Below are positions 26,001 to 35,897 of a stretch of 64,000 bases of DNA, in pieces (the stretch's first letter is position 1; each line of letters begins with the position of its first letter). The stretch comes from Drosophila pseudoobscura (Eukaryota; Arthropoda; Insecta; Diptera; Drosophilidae): positions 7,254,001 to 7,318,000 of the forward strand of contig NC_046680.1 in assembly GCF_009870125.1 (NCBI RefSeq). Direction: 5' to 3'. The notes beneath the pieces are model-generated. The model saw nothing but the letters and a program-made list of their open reading frames with translations, did no database searches and had not been told where the DNA came from. The translations under genes were made by a program, and so were the position numbers.

Positions 26001-29000
26001 GCCCTATCCTCCATCGCCATCGCCATCGTCCCCCTAAACATATGTAGATAGATATGTTTTCAATATGAATAAAATCCAAGCAAAAGTGTGTATAAAATAA
26101 ATCTAGAATAAAATAAATCTCCAAAACTGAACTCTTGTGGCAGTTGTGTCTCTGTCTGTATCTGTATCTTTGTGTGTGTGCCTTGCCCCGTCAACCCCTT
26201 TCCTTGCCTCATCTTCAGATGTTTGTTTCGAGTGTTTTTATTTTGCAGTGGAATGCTAATATATTTTCTATCTACATATATATATATATACTCGTACCAT
26301 TTATGTTATAATTTACTTTGGAATATTGTCTTAATATTTATTCAAGAACCACAAAGAAACCCCAACAACAAAAACTACAACACAAACACCTTGTGACATT
26401 TGTGAAATTCTGTTTTTAAATGTGCATTTTTATTTTAGTCCTAAGTTTAGTCCTTCGTCAGTCAGTCAGACAGTCAGTCAGACAGTCAATCAATCGGTTC
26501 GCAACTGAGAGTTTATTTTTCTGCATTTGTCACTTTTCAGTTGTTTATTTTTAAGCCTTTGGGAAGTGCACCACTGCACCACATGCATCTATGCCACCAA
26601 CCATCCATCCATCCACCATAGAATCTTAGCTGTAAGAGCCAGCACCTCAGCAGATCCATGCGCCACCATCCACTCTCATTGCATCTCACTGTCGCTGTAG
26701 ATAAATCACATGAAAATGATATCGAATGTCGCCCTAACACTAACCACATTTTCCAGATAACGATACTGACACAGATAATGATAGCGATAATGCTAACACA
26801 CTAAGCTTAAATCAATTGATAATCGAAACCGCAATCAAACTGGTGCAGCATCCAACTGAGCCGCAAAGGACCTCCGACAAGCCTCAAGGGAAGCCCAGCT
26901 CTCGTCCTGGTCTGCAGCCGGTGCCAGAGCCGGAGCCCGACCAACCGCCTCGCCCCAGTCCCCGCACAAAAGCCGCAACTAACAAACTTGCAACTAACGC
27001 TGAGAGACCTGCTTCCGGCTCGGTCACTGTTTCCACACAGCATCCCCAGCCACAGATGCGACAACAGCCACAGTCCCAGGGCAAGGCCCAGCCCCAGCCC
27101 CAGCCGCAGCCGCAGCCACAGGCATCCCAGACAGCAGAGACGTCGAGCCAGCAGCACATCACCATGCAGCAGCAGCCGGGAAACAGTGGCAGCTCCAGTA
27201 ACAAGGCCAGCCGCCAGCGGGCGGTGCGTAAGTTTAAATAGCAATTACTGAACCTGCTGATGCACTACAGCTGCCTGCCACACCTGGCGTGTCGGCCCAG
27301 GCGGTTGCAACTGCATTTGGATCCCGAGCCCCAACCCGTGCACGTCTAAGCAGGAAACAGAGCTGAAAAGAGGGCCAACCCCAACGAACAGGAACGGATA
27401 ACTAAATGGAATTGAATCGAATCGAATCGAATGGAATGCTGTATAAATCGCTTACTAACCGCCACGCTGCCTTAAGGAGGAAACCAATTGCAATATCGTA
27501 GACTTACCCTAGGAAAACTTAGTGATAGGAAAACTAATAATAGACGTAAGGCCTCAAGTGTTGCGGATACGCAGATGCAGCGAAACTAACCCTAACACTA
27601 GACACGACTATTAACCCCCACCACACACACACGCTCGATGTTAGGAATGGAATGAATGAATCAATGGTTGCGTAGACACTACACCCAGACACTGGTCCAC
27701 ACCCACTAATCCATCCACATGAAACCCCCATCACAGAGCAACTGACTTCCGCGGACATCCAGGATGGTAAGGTGGAGTTCGACAGGGCGACTGGCGCCAG
27801 CACCCAGTACAAGCTGATCGAGGGCGGATACGAGATGATCACCACCACGCCCCAGCCGAATGGTACCGTGAAGACGCAGGTGCGGACCTTCTGGGACCCC
27901 AAGCCGGTCAGCCAGGAGGACCTGTTGAAGGAGCAGCAGAACAAGAAGCTCATCCAGAAGCGGCTGGGCAAGGAGATCCGCATCGACGAACGCACCACGA
28001 TGCTGACCCGCGCCATCGAGGGCGGCTACGAGGAAGTGTACACCACCATCAACGAGGACGGCACCAGGAGCATGCGCACCAAGACCTTCTACGATTCAGT
28101 GCCCACGGAGGTGAACGAGAACACCACCACGAAGGTGAACAAGACCAAGAAGAACGTGACCCGCAAGTCGTCGGTTGACTCAACCGATTCCACGGAGTCC
28201 TCTCGCCGCGTCGTCCAGAAGGTGCAGCAGCAGCAGAAGAACGTGGTGCAGAACTCCAGCGACCAGCAGTCCAACTACCGCGAGGACACAACCATCGAGA
28301 GGCGTGTCTCCGTGACTCAGAACATCGAGATCACGGAGAACAACCGCACGGTGCGCAAGAACTCGCTGCAGGAGCAGAACATCAAGGCCATTACCTCCTC
28401 CACCTCTTCCAGCGACAAGAAGCAGAAGAAGAAGCCCAAGTCCTCGGCCCCCCCACCGCCGGCGGACTTTGTGCAGAACGACAGCACGACCGTGGCCTCC
28501 AAGCGCGTGCCCGGCGGCGTGGAGTACACCTATAACACGCAGCTGGAGTCCGGAAAGACCATTACTACATCGAAGACCGTCTACGAGGAAGAGGAAGTGG
28601 AGCTGACCGAGGAGGAGATCAGGCAGTACAAGAAGACGCTCAAGGATGCCGAGAAGCACAAGAACGTGACCTCCACCAAGAAGCTCAAGTCCGAGTCGGG
28701 CACCAAGAAGATTGTGCCCTCAGAGAATCCCGGGGATGTCACCACCGTTGAGACGATCAAGATCGAGGGCGGCACCGAGTACCACTATACCACCGTCACC
28801 GCTGAGGGCATCGTTAAGAAGGCCGTGAAGACGGTGTTCGATCCCGTGCCCAGTGCTAAAGTGAATCCCGATGACACCGACGAAGAGGAGATCATCGAGG
28901 AGTACGAGGAGGAGATCATCGAGCCCGGAGAGAAGAATGTCAAGACCATCGAGACGGTCCGGCAGTTGCCCTCCAAGTTCGAAGGTACATCCCTAATCCA

Positions 29001-29122
29001 GGTTAATCCCTAATCCAGAGAATCCCTAATTTCACATTCTTCTTTCTTTGGCAGAGGAAGTGACTATCACCCACGAGAAGAAAGAGAAGAAGGTAAAGAA
29101 GTCCATGGTCATAAGCCATTAG
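17021..29122 (+). CDS. Gyg: Glycogenin, self-glucosylating glycogen primer, with a long C-terminal extension
   Basis: Core exons are 17021-17027, 21401-21711, 21771-22060, 22128-22308 and 25008-25209. Extension exons are 26757-27227, 27737-28984 and 29055-29122. Without the optional exons this gives 925 residues. The protein transfers glucose from UDP-glucose to its own tyrosine to start glycogen. The first 7 nt (ATGAGCC) supply the M-S and join to QFAWVTLTTNDTYSLGALVL, the family N-terminus. The Mn-binding DAD is residues 102-104 and the acceptor tyrosine is Tyr195 in SYCYLPAFK, both at the same numbers as in human glycogenin-1. The glycogen-synthase-binding motif (WESGQIDYSGADSFDNIW) lies in exon 25008-25209. 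An unusual disordered and repeat-bearing extension follows. Reading past the donor at 25210 gives a conventional 334-residue form. The gene converges on the UGT pair. Confidence 0.93.
17028..21400 (+). other. Glycogenin intron 1
   Basis: A 4.4-kb intron from the donor C|GTAAGT at 17028 to the acceptor TCCTCCACAG at 21391-21400. No coding sequence. It includes a (TG)n run at 17126-17147, paired nuclear-receptor motifs at 17781-17834, an AATTA-rich homeodomain-type stretch near 17975-18030, a GA-rich tract near 18230-18265, (CA)n near 19990-20045, and a degenerate CCGTAT/CCGCAT array at 20157-20220. Confidence 0.8.
17781..17834 (-). promoter_or_regulatory. Paired NR5A/ERR-type nuclear receptor motifs in glycogenin intron 1
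   Basis: The 17-bp unit ATGACCTTRATTTGACC occurs twice, at 17781-17797 and 17818-17834. On the minus strand the second copy reads TCAAGGTCA, the extended half-site of FTZ-F1/HR39 and of ERR; the first differs by one base. Each unit adds a second GGTCAAA half-site. ERR controls carbohydrate metabolism in Drosophila, which suits a glycogen gene. Binding itself is inference. Confidence 0.5.
22525..22593 (+). CDS. Gyg: Possible 23-residue optional exon of glycogenin
   Basis: A 69-nt open segment flanked by CCGCAAG and the good donor GAG|GTAAGA at 22594. It enters and leaves in phase 0, like the neighbouring junction at 22308/25008, so it could be inserted without a frame change. It would encode a short polar peptide (KTQGTVASDKPEAAQAVQ...). 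The acceptor lacks a strong pyrimidine tract, so confidence is low. Confidence 0.35.
23609..24196 (+). CDS. Gyg: 196-residue cassette exon of glycogenin, disordered
   Basis: Opens after TTCGCCAG at 23601-23608 and ends at the donor GAG|GTAAAG (24197). It is 588 nt long, phase 0 in and phase 0 out, so it fits between the exons ending at 22308 and starting at 25008. The peptide has a Gln run, an acidic/His-rich stretch containing DPWADYYENLERRQESPEPE, Pro/Thr/Ala repeats and a basic RSQRVRKSSKKEQPE segment. No folded domain is recognisable. If included, it lies between the catalytic domain and the synthase-binding motif and works as a long spacer. The open frame and exact phase match support it; transcript evidence is lacking. 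Confidence 0.6.
25008..25223 (+). CDS. Gyg: Glycogen-synthase-binding exon and short-isoform terminus
   Basis: After the acceptor CTTTCAG, this exon encodes AGLAGALSQLQIGVQ and the conserved C-terminal motif that docks on glycogen synthase. It can end in two ways. Splicing at 25209 (CCG|GTAGTT, phase 1) joins exon 26757 and gives the long form. Reading on gives TGSSS and a stop at 25221-25223, a 334-residue protein of conventional glycogenin length. Confidence 0.8.
   Translation, partial: AGLAGALSQLQIGVQRTPEQEAYESLMRRQCWESGQIDYSGADSFDNIWKKISQTLDKKPEPETDQTGSSS
25224..26756 (+). other. Short-isoform 3' UTR and glycogenin intron
   Basis: No coding sequence supported. It contains an ACTCGT-type array near 25863-25903, a (TA)n run near 26275-26290, a CAGT/CAGA array near 26455-26495, and several AATAAA-type signals between 26070 and 26120 that could end the short transcript. 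It closes with the acceptor TTTTCCAG at 26749-26756. Confidence 0.6.
26757..29122 (+). CDS. Gyg: Glycogenin C-terminal extension with four GGYE-type repeats
   Basis: Three exons (26757-27227, 27737-28984, 29055-29122) are all joined in phase 1, so the first could also be skipped. The first encodes a Pro/Gln-rich disordered region. The second carries four 30-residue repeats at nt 27817-27906, 28015-28104, 28507-28596 and 28762-28851. Their approximate consensus is an [IV]xGGxE start, a TT/NT pair, a G at position 19-20, and T[KR]T[FVY] before an acidic or DxxP end. A Ser/Lys-rich coiled-coil-like stretch and acidic EEEIIEEYEEEI segments lie between and after them. The protein ends KKVKKSMVISH. 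I cannot name a domain family for the repeats. Confidence 0.85.
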
Positions 29123-29462
29123 AGATCGCGCACAAACACAAACACGAACACAATACACGCCCACACCCACACTTACACAAAGATGCTTCTGTATGATCCC
29201 TAACCCAAGGCTGCTCCGAACGAAGCCCCGACCAGATCCCTCGATCCCATGATCCCAAGCTAATTCTCGTGACATATTTCAGCATCCGGTTCAGTTAGTT
29301 GGGAGCGGTCTTTGTACGCTTCTCGCCAGCTTCCTTCTCAATTATTTTGCCAGCCATCTGTTGCCCTAGAAATGTATTACGAAATTATTATTATTCAAAA
29401 TTTACTATTAATTTAATAATTGCGAAATATCTAACATAATTGTAATCCCGTCTGTTTCTAAA

Positions 29463-29473
29463 AATAAAATAAA
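29463..29473 (+). terminator. Glycogenin polyadenylation signals
   Basis: Two overlapping AATAAA hexamers about 340 bases after the glycogenin stop, in 3' UTR DNA of about 370 bases. They lie 20-30 bases from the stop codon of the convergent UGT gene, so cleavage of this transcript probably falls within the UGT's last exon. Confidence 0.75.
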
Positions 29474-29490
29474 TCAAGTTTTGGTTCCAA

Positions 29491-31196
29491 TTAGTTGCGC
29501 TTGGCCTTCTTCCTTGACTCCCTCTTCGGTTTGGAGCTGCGGCACAGACAGCAGAGGGCCACGATGGGCAGGAGAACGATGGCCAGGGCCAGGGCTACGA
29601 TGTCCAGGAGGTAGAACTGGTACCAGGGCAGATCTACGCCAGATGCCACCAGATGCGGAGCTCCGCGATGCTCGATCACGTACTCTATCCAGTACATGGC
29701 AGTGTCCATTGCACTCAGAGGGCGATCCCTGAAGATTCGCGAGGCCTGTTGCATTTTGGTTCTATACTTGGGATTCTGGAGGAGTTCAGTGAGCGAGGAT
29801 CGCAGCTGATCCTCGGAGACAGTGCGATAGTCCAGGCCCAGCGCATAGCCGGCCTGTTTGCCTTGGTTGATGTTCAGATGCTGGTCGCAATAGACGGGCA
29901 TTCCCAGCATCGGGACCCCATTGTAAACTGCTTCCTGCGTGCCGAAGAGTCCGCCGTGGGCGATGAAGACCTTGACATTGGGATGTGCTAGGATATCCCC
30001 CTGCGGCAGCCAGTTTTGCACCTTCACGTTGGCCGGCAGATTGGGCAGCGACTCATCCTCGAACTTCCACAGAACCCGCTGCTTGAGGCTTCCGAAGACG
30101 TTGAGGAAGATCTTTAGCTTCTCAGGTGGGAGATCGGCACTGCGAACCTGGGAACCTAGTCGGAGATCGAAGCAGAACCATCAGCTTGAGCTCCTGAAAA
30201 TGATTGCACCGCCCACTTACCCAGACTGAAGTAGATGACTCCGTCGGTGGCCCCATCGAGGAACTGCTGCAGATGCTGGGGCAACGGTTTTGGTGGCTGA
30301 ATGTGCAGTCCCCCCACAGGAATCATGTTGAAGGAGGTGGGTCTGGTCGTGGTCAGCGGCATGTAGTTGTTCAGCAGGATGGCGGATATGTTCCGCTCCA
30401 GTTCCTTGATGGTCGGTACCCTGTCCAGCAGTCCGGAGAAGTGCTTCCTCAGAATCGCATCGTGCTTGGGATAGTAGGAGAACTCCCTGATGAGATCTTC
30501 GGTTCCAGAGATGGCCACATTCCCGATGCGCTCCCACAGCGTCATGCGGTCCGTGTAGGGCATGAAAGCATGGGGCACATAGGACCAGGGCGAGACGATG
30601 CCCGCCAGCTGGCTGAGGTAGTTGGCGTACCCGAAGGTCGAGACGGTGATGATGGGGATCTGGTAGAGATGCCCCAGAATGAGGGCGCCCTCGTTAAAGA
30701 ACTGCTCCGCCAGCAGCAGATCGTACTTCCCGACTTTGTCCTCGGCATTCACTATCTCCTGTATCTCCGGCTGGTCGAAGGCAAAGTCCGTGCTGTGGGC
30801 ACCCATCACCGTCATCAGCCTGACGAACGTCAGGTTTGGCACATCGGTCATCTCCAAAATGGTACTGGTTTTGGTCATCTCCTTAACTATATGATAAGAG
30901 CACTATTATTGCTGTTCATGCCCATCTTTGTTTCGGGTCGACCTACTTTCTGGCCAGAAATCGTACTGCGCAATCAGCACCTCCTTGTAGTTAGGTCCCA
31001 GGTTCTCCTTCGCTAGGGAGAAAGGCGTGATAAAGGTGACTTCGTGTCCGCGTTTCACCAGCTCCCGAACAATGGCGTTCGTCATCATGAAGTGGCTTTT
31101 TCCGGGAAAGAAGAAGGCCGCCAGGATGCGGGACCCCTCGCCCAGGCACAGCTGCTGAAGAGCTACCAGCGTGAGGAGCAGGATACATTTCAGTTG
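29491..31196 (-). CDS. UDP-glycosyltransferase, UGT1 of a tandem pair
   Basis: Exons 31196-30947, 30886-30221 and 30155-29491 join in phase 1 to give about 526 residues, the usual insect UGT size. UGTs conjugate sugars from UDP-sugar donors to small lipophilic compounds in the ER lumen. The N-terminus has a hydrophobic signal (KCILLLTLVALQQLCLG). FPGKSHFMM carries the likely catalytic His. The donor-binding signature runs from WLPQGDILAHPNVKVFIAHG to CDQHLNINQ. A C-terminal helix (FYLLDIVALALAIVLLPIVA) precedes a cytosolic tail ending KAKRN, which fits the KxKxx ER-retrieval motif. The open frame begins at an acceptor (TTCTCCTTTCCAG) with no in-frame ATG before the signal; see the finding on its start. 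It is convergent with glycogenin. Confidence 0.88.
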
Positions 31197-31300
31197 CTGG
31201 AAAGGAGAACACAAGTGCCACAATTCAGCAAAGTCAATGACCTACTTTAAAATAACTACTCGTATAGTTTGCTTAGCACTAGATCGGTTAACAAGCATCA

Positions 31301-31386
31301 TTATCTTATCTGTTAACCGCATCTGTAGGTCGGAAAGTGCCACTGATAGCCCGCCTATTTCCAATTTTTAGTGGGCTACTGATAAG
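31301..31386 (-). promoter_or_regulatory. GATA-factor motifs upstream of UGT1
   Basis: On the minus strand, AGATAAGATAA (31301-31311) holds two overlapping GATAA sites. The plus strand has TGATAAG at 31380-31386. GATA factors drive gut and fat-body genes in flies, where many UGTs are expressed. The link is inferred from motif and position. Confidence 0.4.
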
Positions 31387-31867
31387 GGCAAACCACCTGC
31401 CAACCACCGAAACTTTCCCCAGACAGCAAAACAAGTTTGAATTGTTGTTTACAACCATCTCGGAGATTCGAAATTGACCGTTCTGGTGAAATAGTTTGCA
31501 AAAGACTTGAAAGATCTTTCATTGCTTCCAAACAACAAACCATTTTGAGTTCCCGGGTCTCTACACTTTGCTGCGCTATAAACAATCCACAACCGATTCA
31601 CTCGGCGATTCTCCGAAGACTGAGAACGTGTTCTGGATGGGCTGGTTGGGTCTGACCACTAGGGATGGCAAACAGTTTAGGGCTCATCTACTGTAACATT
31701 AGTTTATTTGTTCGTGCTGCGTGTCACGGAGACAGGCTGTGGAGCCCTGTGCTCGTCTCTAGACGAATCCGATCTCTGTTCGTGCGGCAACCGATCGGTT
31801 TAATTGATGAGCAACAAAAAACTATTATAACAGACTAATGGAAAAATTCGAGATGTCATATTTTAAA

Positions 31868-31873
31868 TTTATT
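31868..31873 (-). terminator. UGT2 polyadenylation signal
   Basis: TTTATT on the plus strand is AATAAA on the minus strand, about 18 bases after the UGT2 stop codon. This implies a very short 3' UTR and a clean end before UGT1, whose frame begins about 670 bases further on. Confidence 0.65.
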
Positions 31874-31890
31874 AATAATGCTCCACTCTT

Positions 31891-33708
31891 TCAGTGTGTC
31901 TTGGATTTTCTGTGCTGCTTGTCGCTCCCCATCAGCAGGCGGATGGCAAGAAGGGCGGCCAACAGAGCGGCTAAGGCAATGGCCACCACAAAGGCAATCA
32001 CGTCCAGCAGATAGAACTGGAACCAGTTGAGATCCAAGCCTGCGGATCGCATGTGTGGTGCTCCCCTGTGGCGGATGACGTACTCGATCCAATAGACGGC
32101 GCTCTTGCGCGGCTCCTGGGGGCGATCCCGGAAAATGCTCGAAACGCGCTGGACGCTCTCCTTGTAGGTGGCATTGTGGATCAGCTGCAGCAGGGAGTGC
32201 TCAAGGACCTCACTTGTGATCGACTGAAAGTGCAGGCTAATGGCATAGCCGCCCAGCACGGCTTTGTTCATGTTTAGATGCTATCAGTGGAAAGATGAAG
32301 ATTAGGCATGTTCTAGCCACTTCATGGGCAAGTCCCTACCTGATCGCAGTAGAAGGGGATGCCCAGCATGGGTACGGCGTAGTGCACTCCTTCCTGGGTG
32401 CCAAAAAGCCCCCCGTGGGTGATGAACACCTTCACCTTGGGATGGGCCAAGATGTCCGCCTGCGGCAGCCATTTGCGGACCATCACGTTGGACGGCAGCT
32501 GGCGGAGGCTTTCGTCCTCGAACTTCCACAGCACTCGTTGCTTCAGAGAGCCAAATACCTGTAGAAACAGCTGCAGCATCTCCTGGGGCATATCCTTGCT
32601 CTGGACGTTGCTGCCCAGGCTGAAGAAGATGGCCCCCTCGCTGGCTCCATCCAAGAACGCTTGCATGTCCTCGGGCAGGGCCTTGGGGGGATAGATGTGC
32701 ATCCCGCCCACGGGCACCATGGCATCTACAGTGGGGCGGGCCGTGGTCAGCGGTGCGTGACTGTTGAGCAGCATTACAGAGATCTCTCTCTCCATCTGCC
32801 TGACCTTTGGCACATCGCCTGCAAGCACAGACGAATTGGTTTCCCATTTCTCATACACTGGAACCCCCACTCACCCAGGACGGGGCCAAAGAACTCCCTC
32901 GCTACGGCATCCATTTTGGGGAAGTAGCTGAGTAGGCGGTCCAGGTCCTCGTAGAGCGAGGCGTACGAATTCTTAACGCGCTCCAGGAAGCTCATGCGAT
33001 CGGTGAACGGCATGAAGCCGTGCGGCACAAAGGACCAGGGCGTGATCAGACCCATCATCTGGCTCATGTGGTTCTCGTAGCCTAGCGTGCTGGTCGTGAC
33101 CACGGGTATCTTGTAGATGCGTGAAAGGGCCAGGAATGCCTCCTGGTAGAACTGCTCGGCCAGCAGGAGATCGAAGACTCCTTTCGTCTTCTTGGCATGA
33201 ATCACGGCCTGAACCTTGGGCTGCCGGAGGGCGTGCTCGGTGGTTTTCAGCCCGATGATCTCCAGCATCTTCAGGAAATCATAGTTGGTCATGCGCGTCA
33301 GCTCGAACAAGTGCTGGGCTCCAAAGTTCAGCTTAACTGCGGACAGATGAGGGATAGAAATAGCAGGATGATGGGCGATGGGCGAATTTGCACTTACCAT
33401 CGTGCCAGAAGTCGTAGACGGGCTCTATCAGAATCTCCGTGTAGTTGCTGCCCAGCTGCTCCTTCTCCAGCGAAAAGGCGGTGATCATGGTCACCTGGTG
33501 GCCGCTCTCGACGAGCTCCCTCATCAGGGCCGTGTGCATCATGAAATGCGACTTTCCTGCCACCCAAAATATGGAGTCAACAAGCAGTACCTCCTTCGGT
33601 ATTTGGCTTACCTGGAAATGCATAGACTGCCAGTATCTTGGCTCCCTCCACAGGCCTGGGCTCCGGGTGGAGAGCCAGCAGCAAACAGCAGAGCAACACA
33701 AATTGCAT
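31891..33708 (-). CDS. UDP-glycosyltransferase, UGT2 of a tandem pair
   Basis: Five exons in phase: 33708-33612, 33556-33398, 33336-32875, 32818-32340 and 32280-31891, giving 528 residues. It starts MQFVLLCCLLLALHPEPRPV, a signal peptide. AFPG|KSHFMM is split by the first intron and carries the likely catalytic His. The donor-binding signature runs from WLPQADILAHPKVKVFITHG to FYCDQ|HLNMNK, again split by an intron. A transmembrane helix (FYLLDVIAFVVAIALAALLA) and the tail KSKTH (KxKxx) place it in the ER membrane facing the lumen. It shares only the phase-1 intron after FWHD/FWPE with its neighbour UGT1, so the pair is an old duplication. A TGATAAG lies about 100 bp upstream at 33804-33810. 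Confidence 0.93.
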
Positions 33709-35897
33709 CGCTTATATTCGAATGGGAATTCGTTTATTAATTGACTGTGGAAGGCTGTCGTCGTTTAAGTGCAAGCGTTTGTTAGACACTAATTGTTTAC
33801 TTCTGATAAGACTCAGTAATCTTCTCCAACATACTCGTATTGCCGTACGACCTGCAAGGCTTGTAGTACCTCTGTTTATTATAATAGGTAATCTCTACTT
33901 AATGAGCGATGATTATAGACACTCTGTTCGTATCAGCGGGCTTAATTTATGTGTTGCGTGCTTGCAAAGAGCAAATCTGAGGCGGACAGATGTTTTTTGA
34001 CCGTTTCACGAATTAGCTATGCGAAAGTCCGAGCGACGACTGAGTCTGCGATCCGCACCGATTGTGGCTGATGTCCCGACTGCTCTACGAAACGGGTTTC
34101 GTTCGGGTTTAGAAGATACGTATGCCTGCGCCAATCAATTTATTCTCAACTCTTATTTTCTTAGTTTTATCCGGGTTCCTATTGTGTCTATTAGGGGGAG
34201 GCAGCGCTTTGAAACACAGTAATAAATCACTTGGAATAAGTTGTCTACGTCGATTAATATTGGCATGCGAAATACTTGTCAAAAACAATCTCATCTAGAT
34301 ATTTCACGCCACAAAATATTTATAAAAAAATGCAAATACAAAGTCTGGATACTAGACAGGGCCTTCGCCGATCTGGCCCAATTGACTGTGCAAATAACTA
34401 AAATACTGGGTTTTTTCCTGTATTATCCTGTATATTCCCGGATTCCTGTATGCAAATTTTGATGAGGATCAACAGTCTGGACCTCCCTGATCCTGGGGAA
34501 GTAGGTCCTTGGTCGACATAGTCCTAGTTGGCCGAGATATGTGCCAATAATGGAAATACTGGTTATATTATTCGTCCATCCTGAAAGTATGCAATAATTT
34601 CGAAATAAATCCGGCAAAAGAAATATTTTTGTGGCATACTCTTGGCCGCCTCCTGCAGAGTGAACATCGAGTTTCGAACGTTTGAAATAATAAATTTCAT
34701 CTGCCCATGAAATATACAACACATTCCACATATGCACATGTGCATGTAAGCTTGTTCAATCGTTTTATTTTCAATATTCAAACGTATTTGCATTCCAATC
34801 TGTGGGTTTGATGTTTCTTTCTGTTAATGCTAATTAGGCAACCGTTAAATGTAGTATTAAATATTGTATATGTATGTATGTATAATTAAGATAAGCTACA
34901 TTAATTAATTTGTGTATCTATAATGCGATTACGCGACAACGAATCAGTTTTATGTAATTTACATCGGCATTTAGTATTCGATAAAAATGGATTAAATTAA
35001 AATTCTTGTCACTATACAAAAATCACATTCGATTCGTTATATGCTCGTACTCGTATTCGTTATCCTCCTTGTGGTTATCTACGTTATCTAGGTTATCTAC
35101 GTTATCTATGCAAAATGTTGCTCTTTTTGTGCGAACTTTGTTCAAGTCCAATTAAATGTTTAAGTACTAGCTTGATATACATATGCAATTGGGCAACTGC
35201 TTCGGCTCCTTCCCAAGGACGAAGATGAAACATTTTGTGTGTGTGGCAAGAAATTTTATGAGTTTTCATTTCCATTTTCAATTTGAACTTTATGGAGAAA
35301 GTTCTGGTGGCCAGGCTAGCGGGCGGCTGTGGCGGCTGTGGAGGCTGTGGAGGCTGGGGGCATCCATTAGTCTAGGCCTTAAAGCTAAAGGAGGGGTGTG
35401 GCGCGGGAGCGGCGGGCTTAAGTGAATTTCAATTTGCTGTTGTACGTATGCAGGGTGGGAGGGCGCCAAAGCCGGGCTAATTGGGGCCAGTCGTCGTGAT
35501 AAATAGTCGTCGGCGGAGATTGGAGATTGGTGCTGGAATGGGACTGCAGTCGGTGGCAAATGTTGCACGAACACACACATGGACCATGCCATATGGATGA
35601 CCATATGGCTGAGTGGTTGCTCCTTCTTCCCCTTCTCCTTCTCTTTCTCCTTATCGTTCTCGTTCCTTTCCTCTTAATCTTCTCCTCATCCTTTGTGTTG
35701 CTTTTTCCAAACAAAAAAGTTAACAAAAAGAAACATGGAGCTCTGATAAATAATTCCCCAGCTGACTCTCTGCGGTGGCACGTGCTCAGAATCGGTGCCG
35801 CTGATGCGCTGCTGCTCCCCTAGATGTACTTGGAGATGTAGCGCTTCTGTATGAGTCGGCCAGCCTTGCGCTTCAGTATGGTGAAGCGTATTAACTG
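33709..35897. other. Spacer between UGT2 and ASPP 3' end
   Basis: About 2.2 kb, AT-rich in the middle, with no supportable coding sequence. It contains TATGTATGTATG runs near 34868-34885, a four-copy GATA motif array at 35075-35107, GGAGGCTGTGG-type repeats near 35330-35360, and a pyrimidine-rich TTCTCC tract at 35620-35690. The right side should include the ASPP 3' UTR, but I found no canonical AATAAA (minus) close to the ASPP stop. Confidence 0.5.
35075..35107 (-). promoter_or_regulatory. Four GATA sites in a 9-bp array
   Basis: TTATCT occurs at 35075, 35084, 35093 and 35102, separated by ACG, AGG and ACG, so AGATAA repeats every 9 bp on the minus strand. It is a homotypic GATA-factor cluster, 1.4 kb upstream of UGT2. 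Confidence 0.5.
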
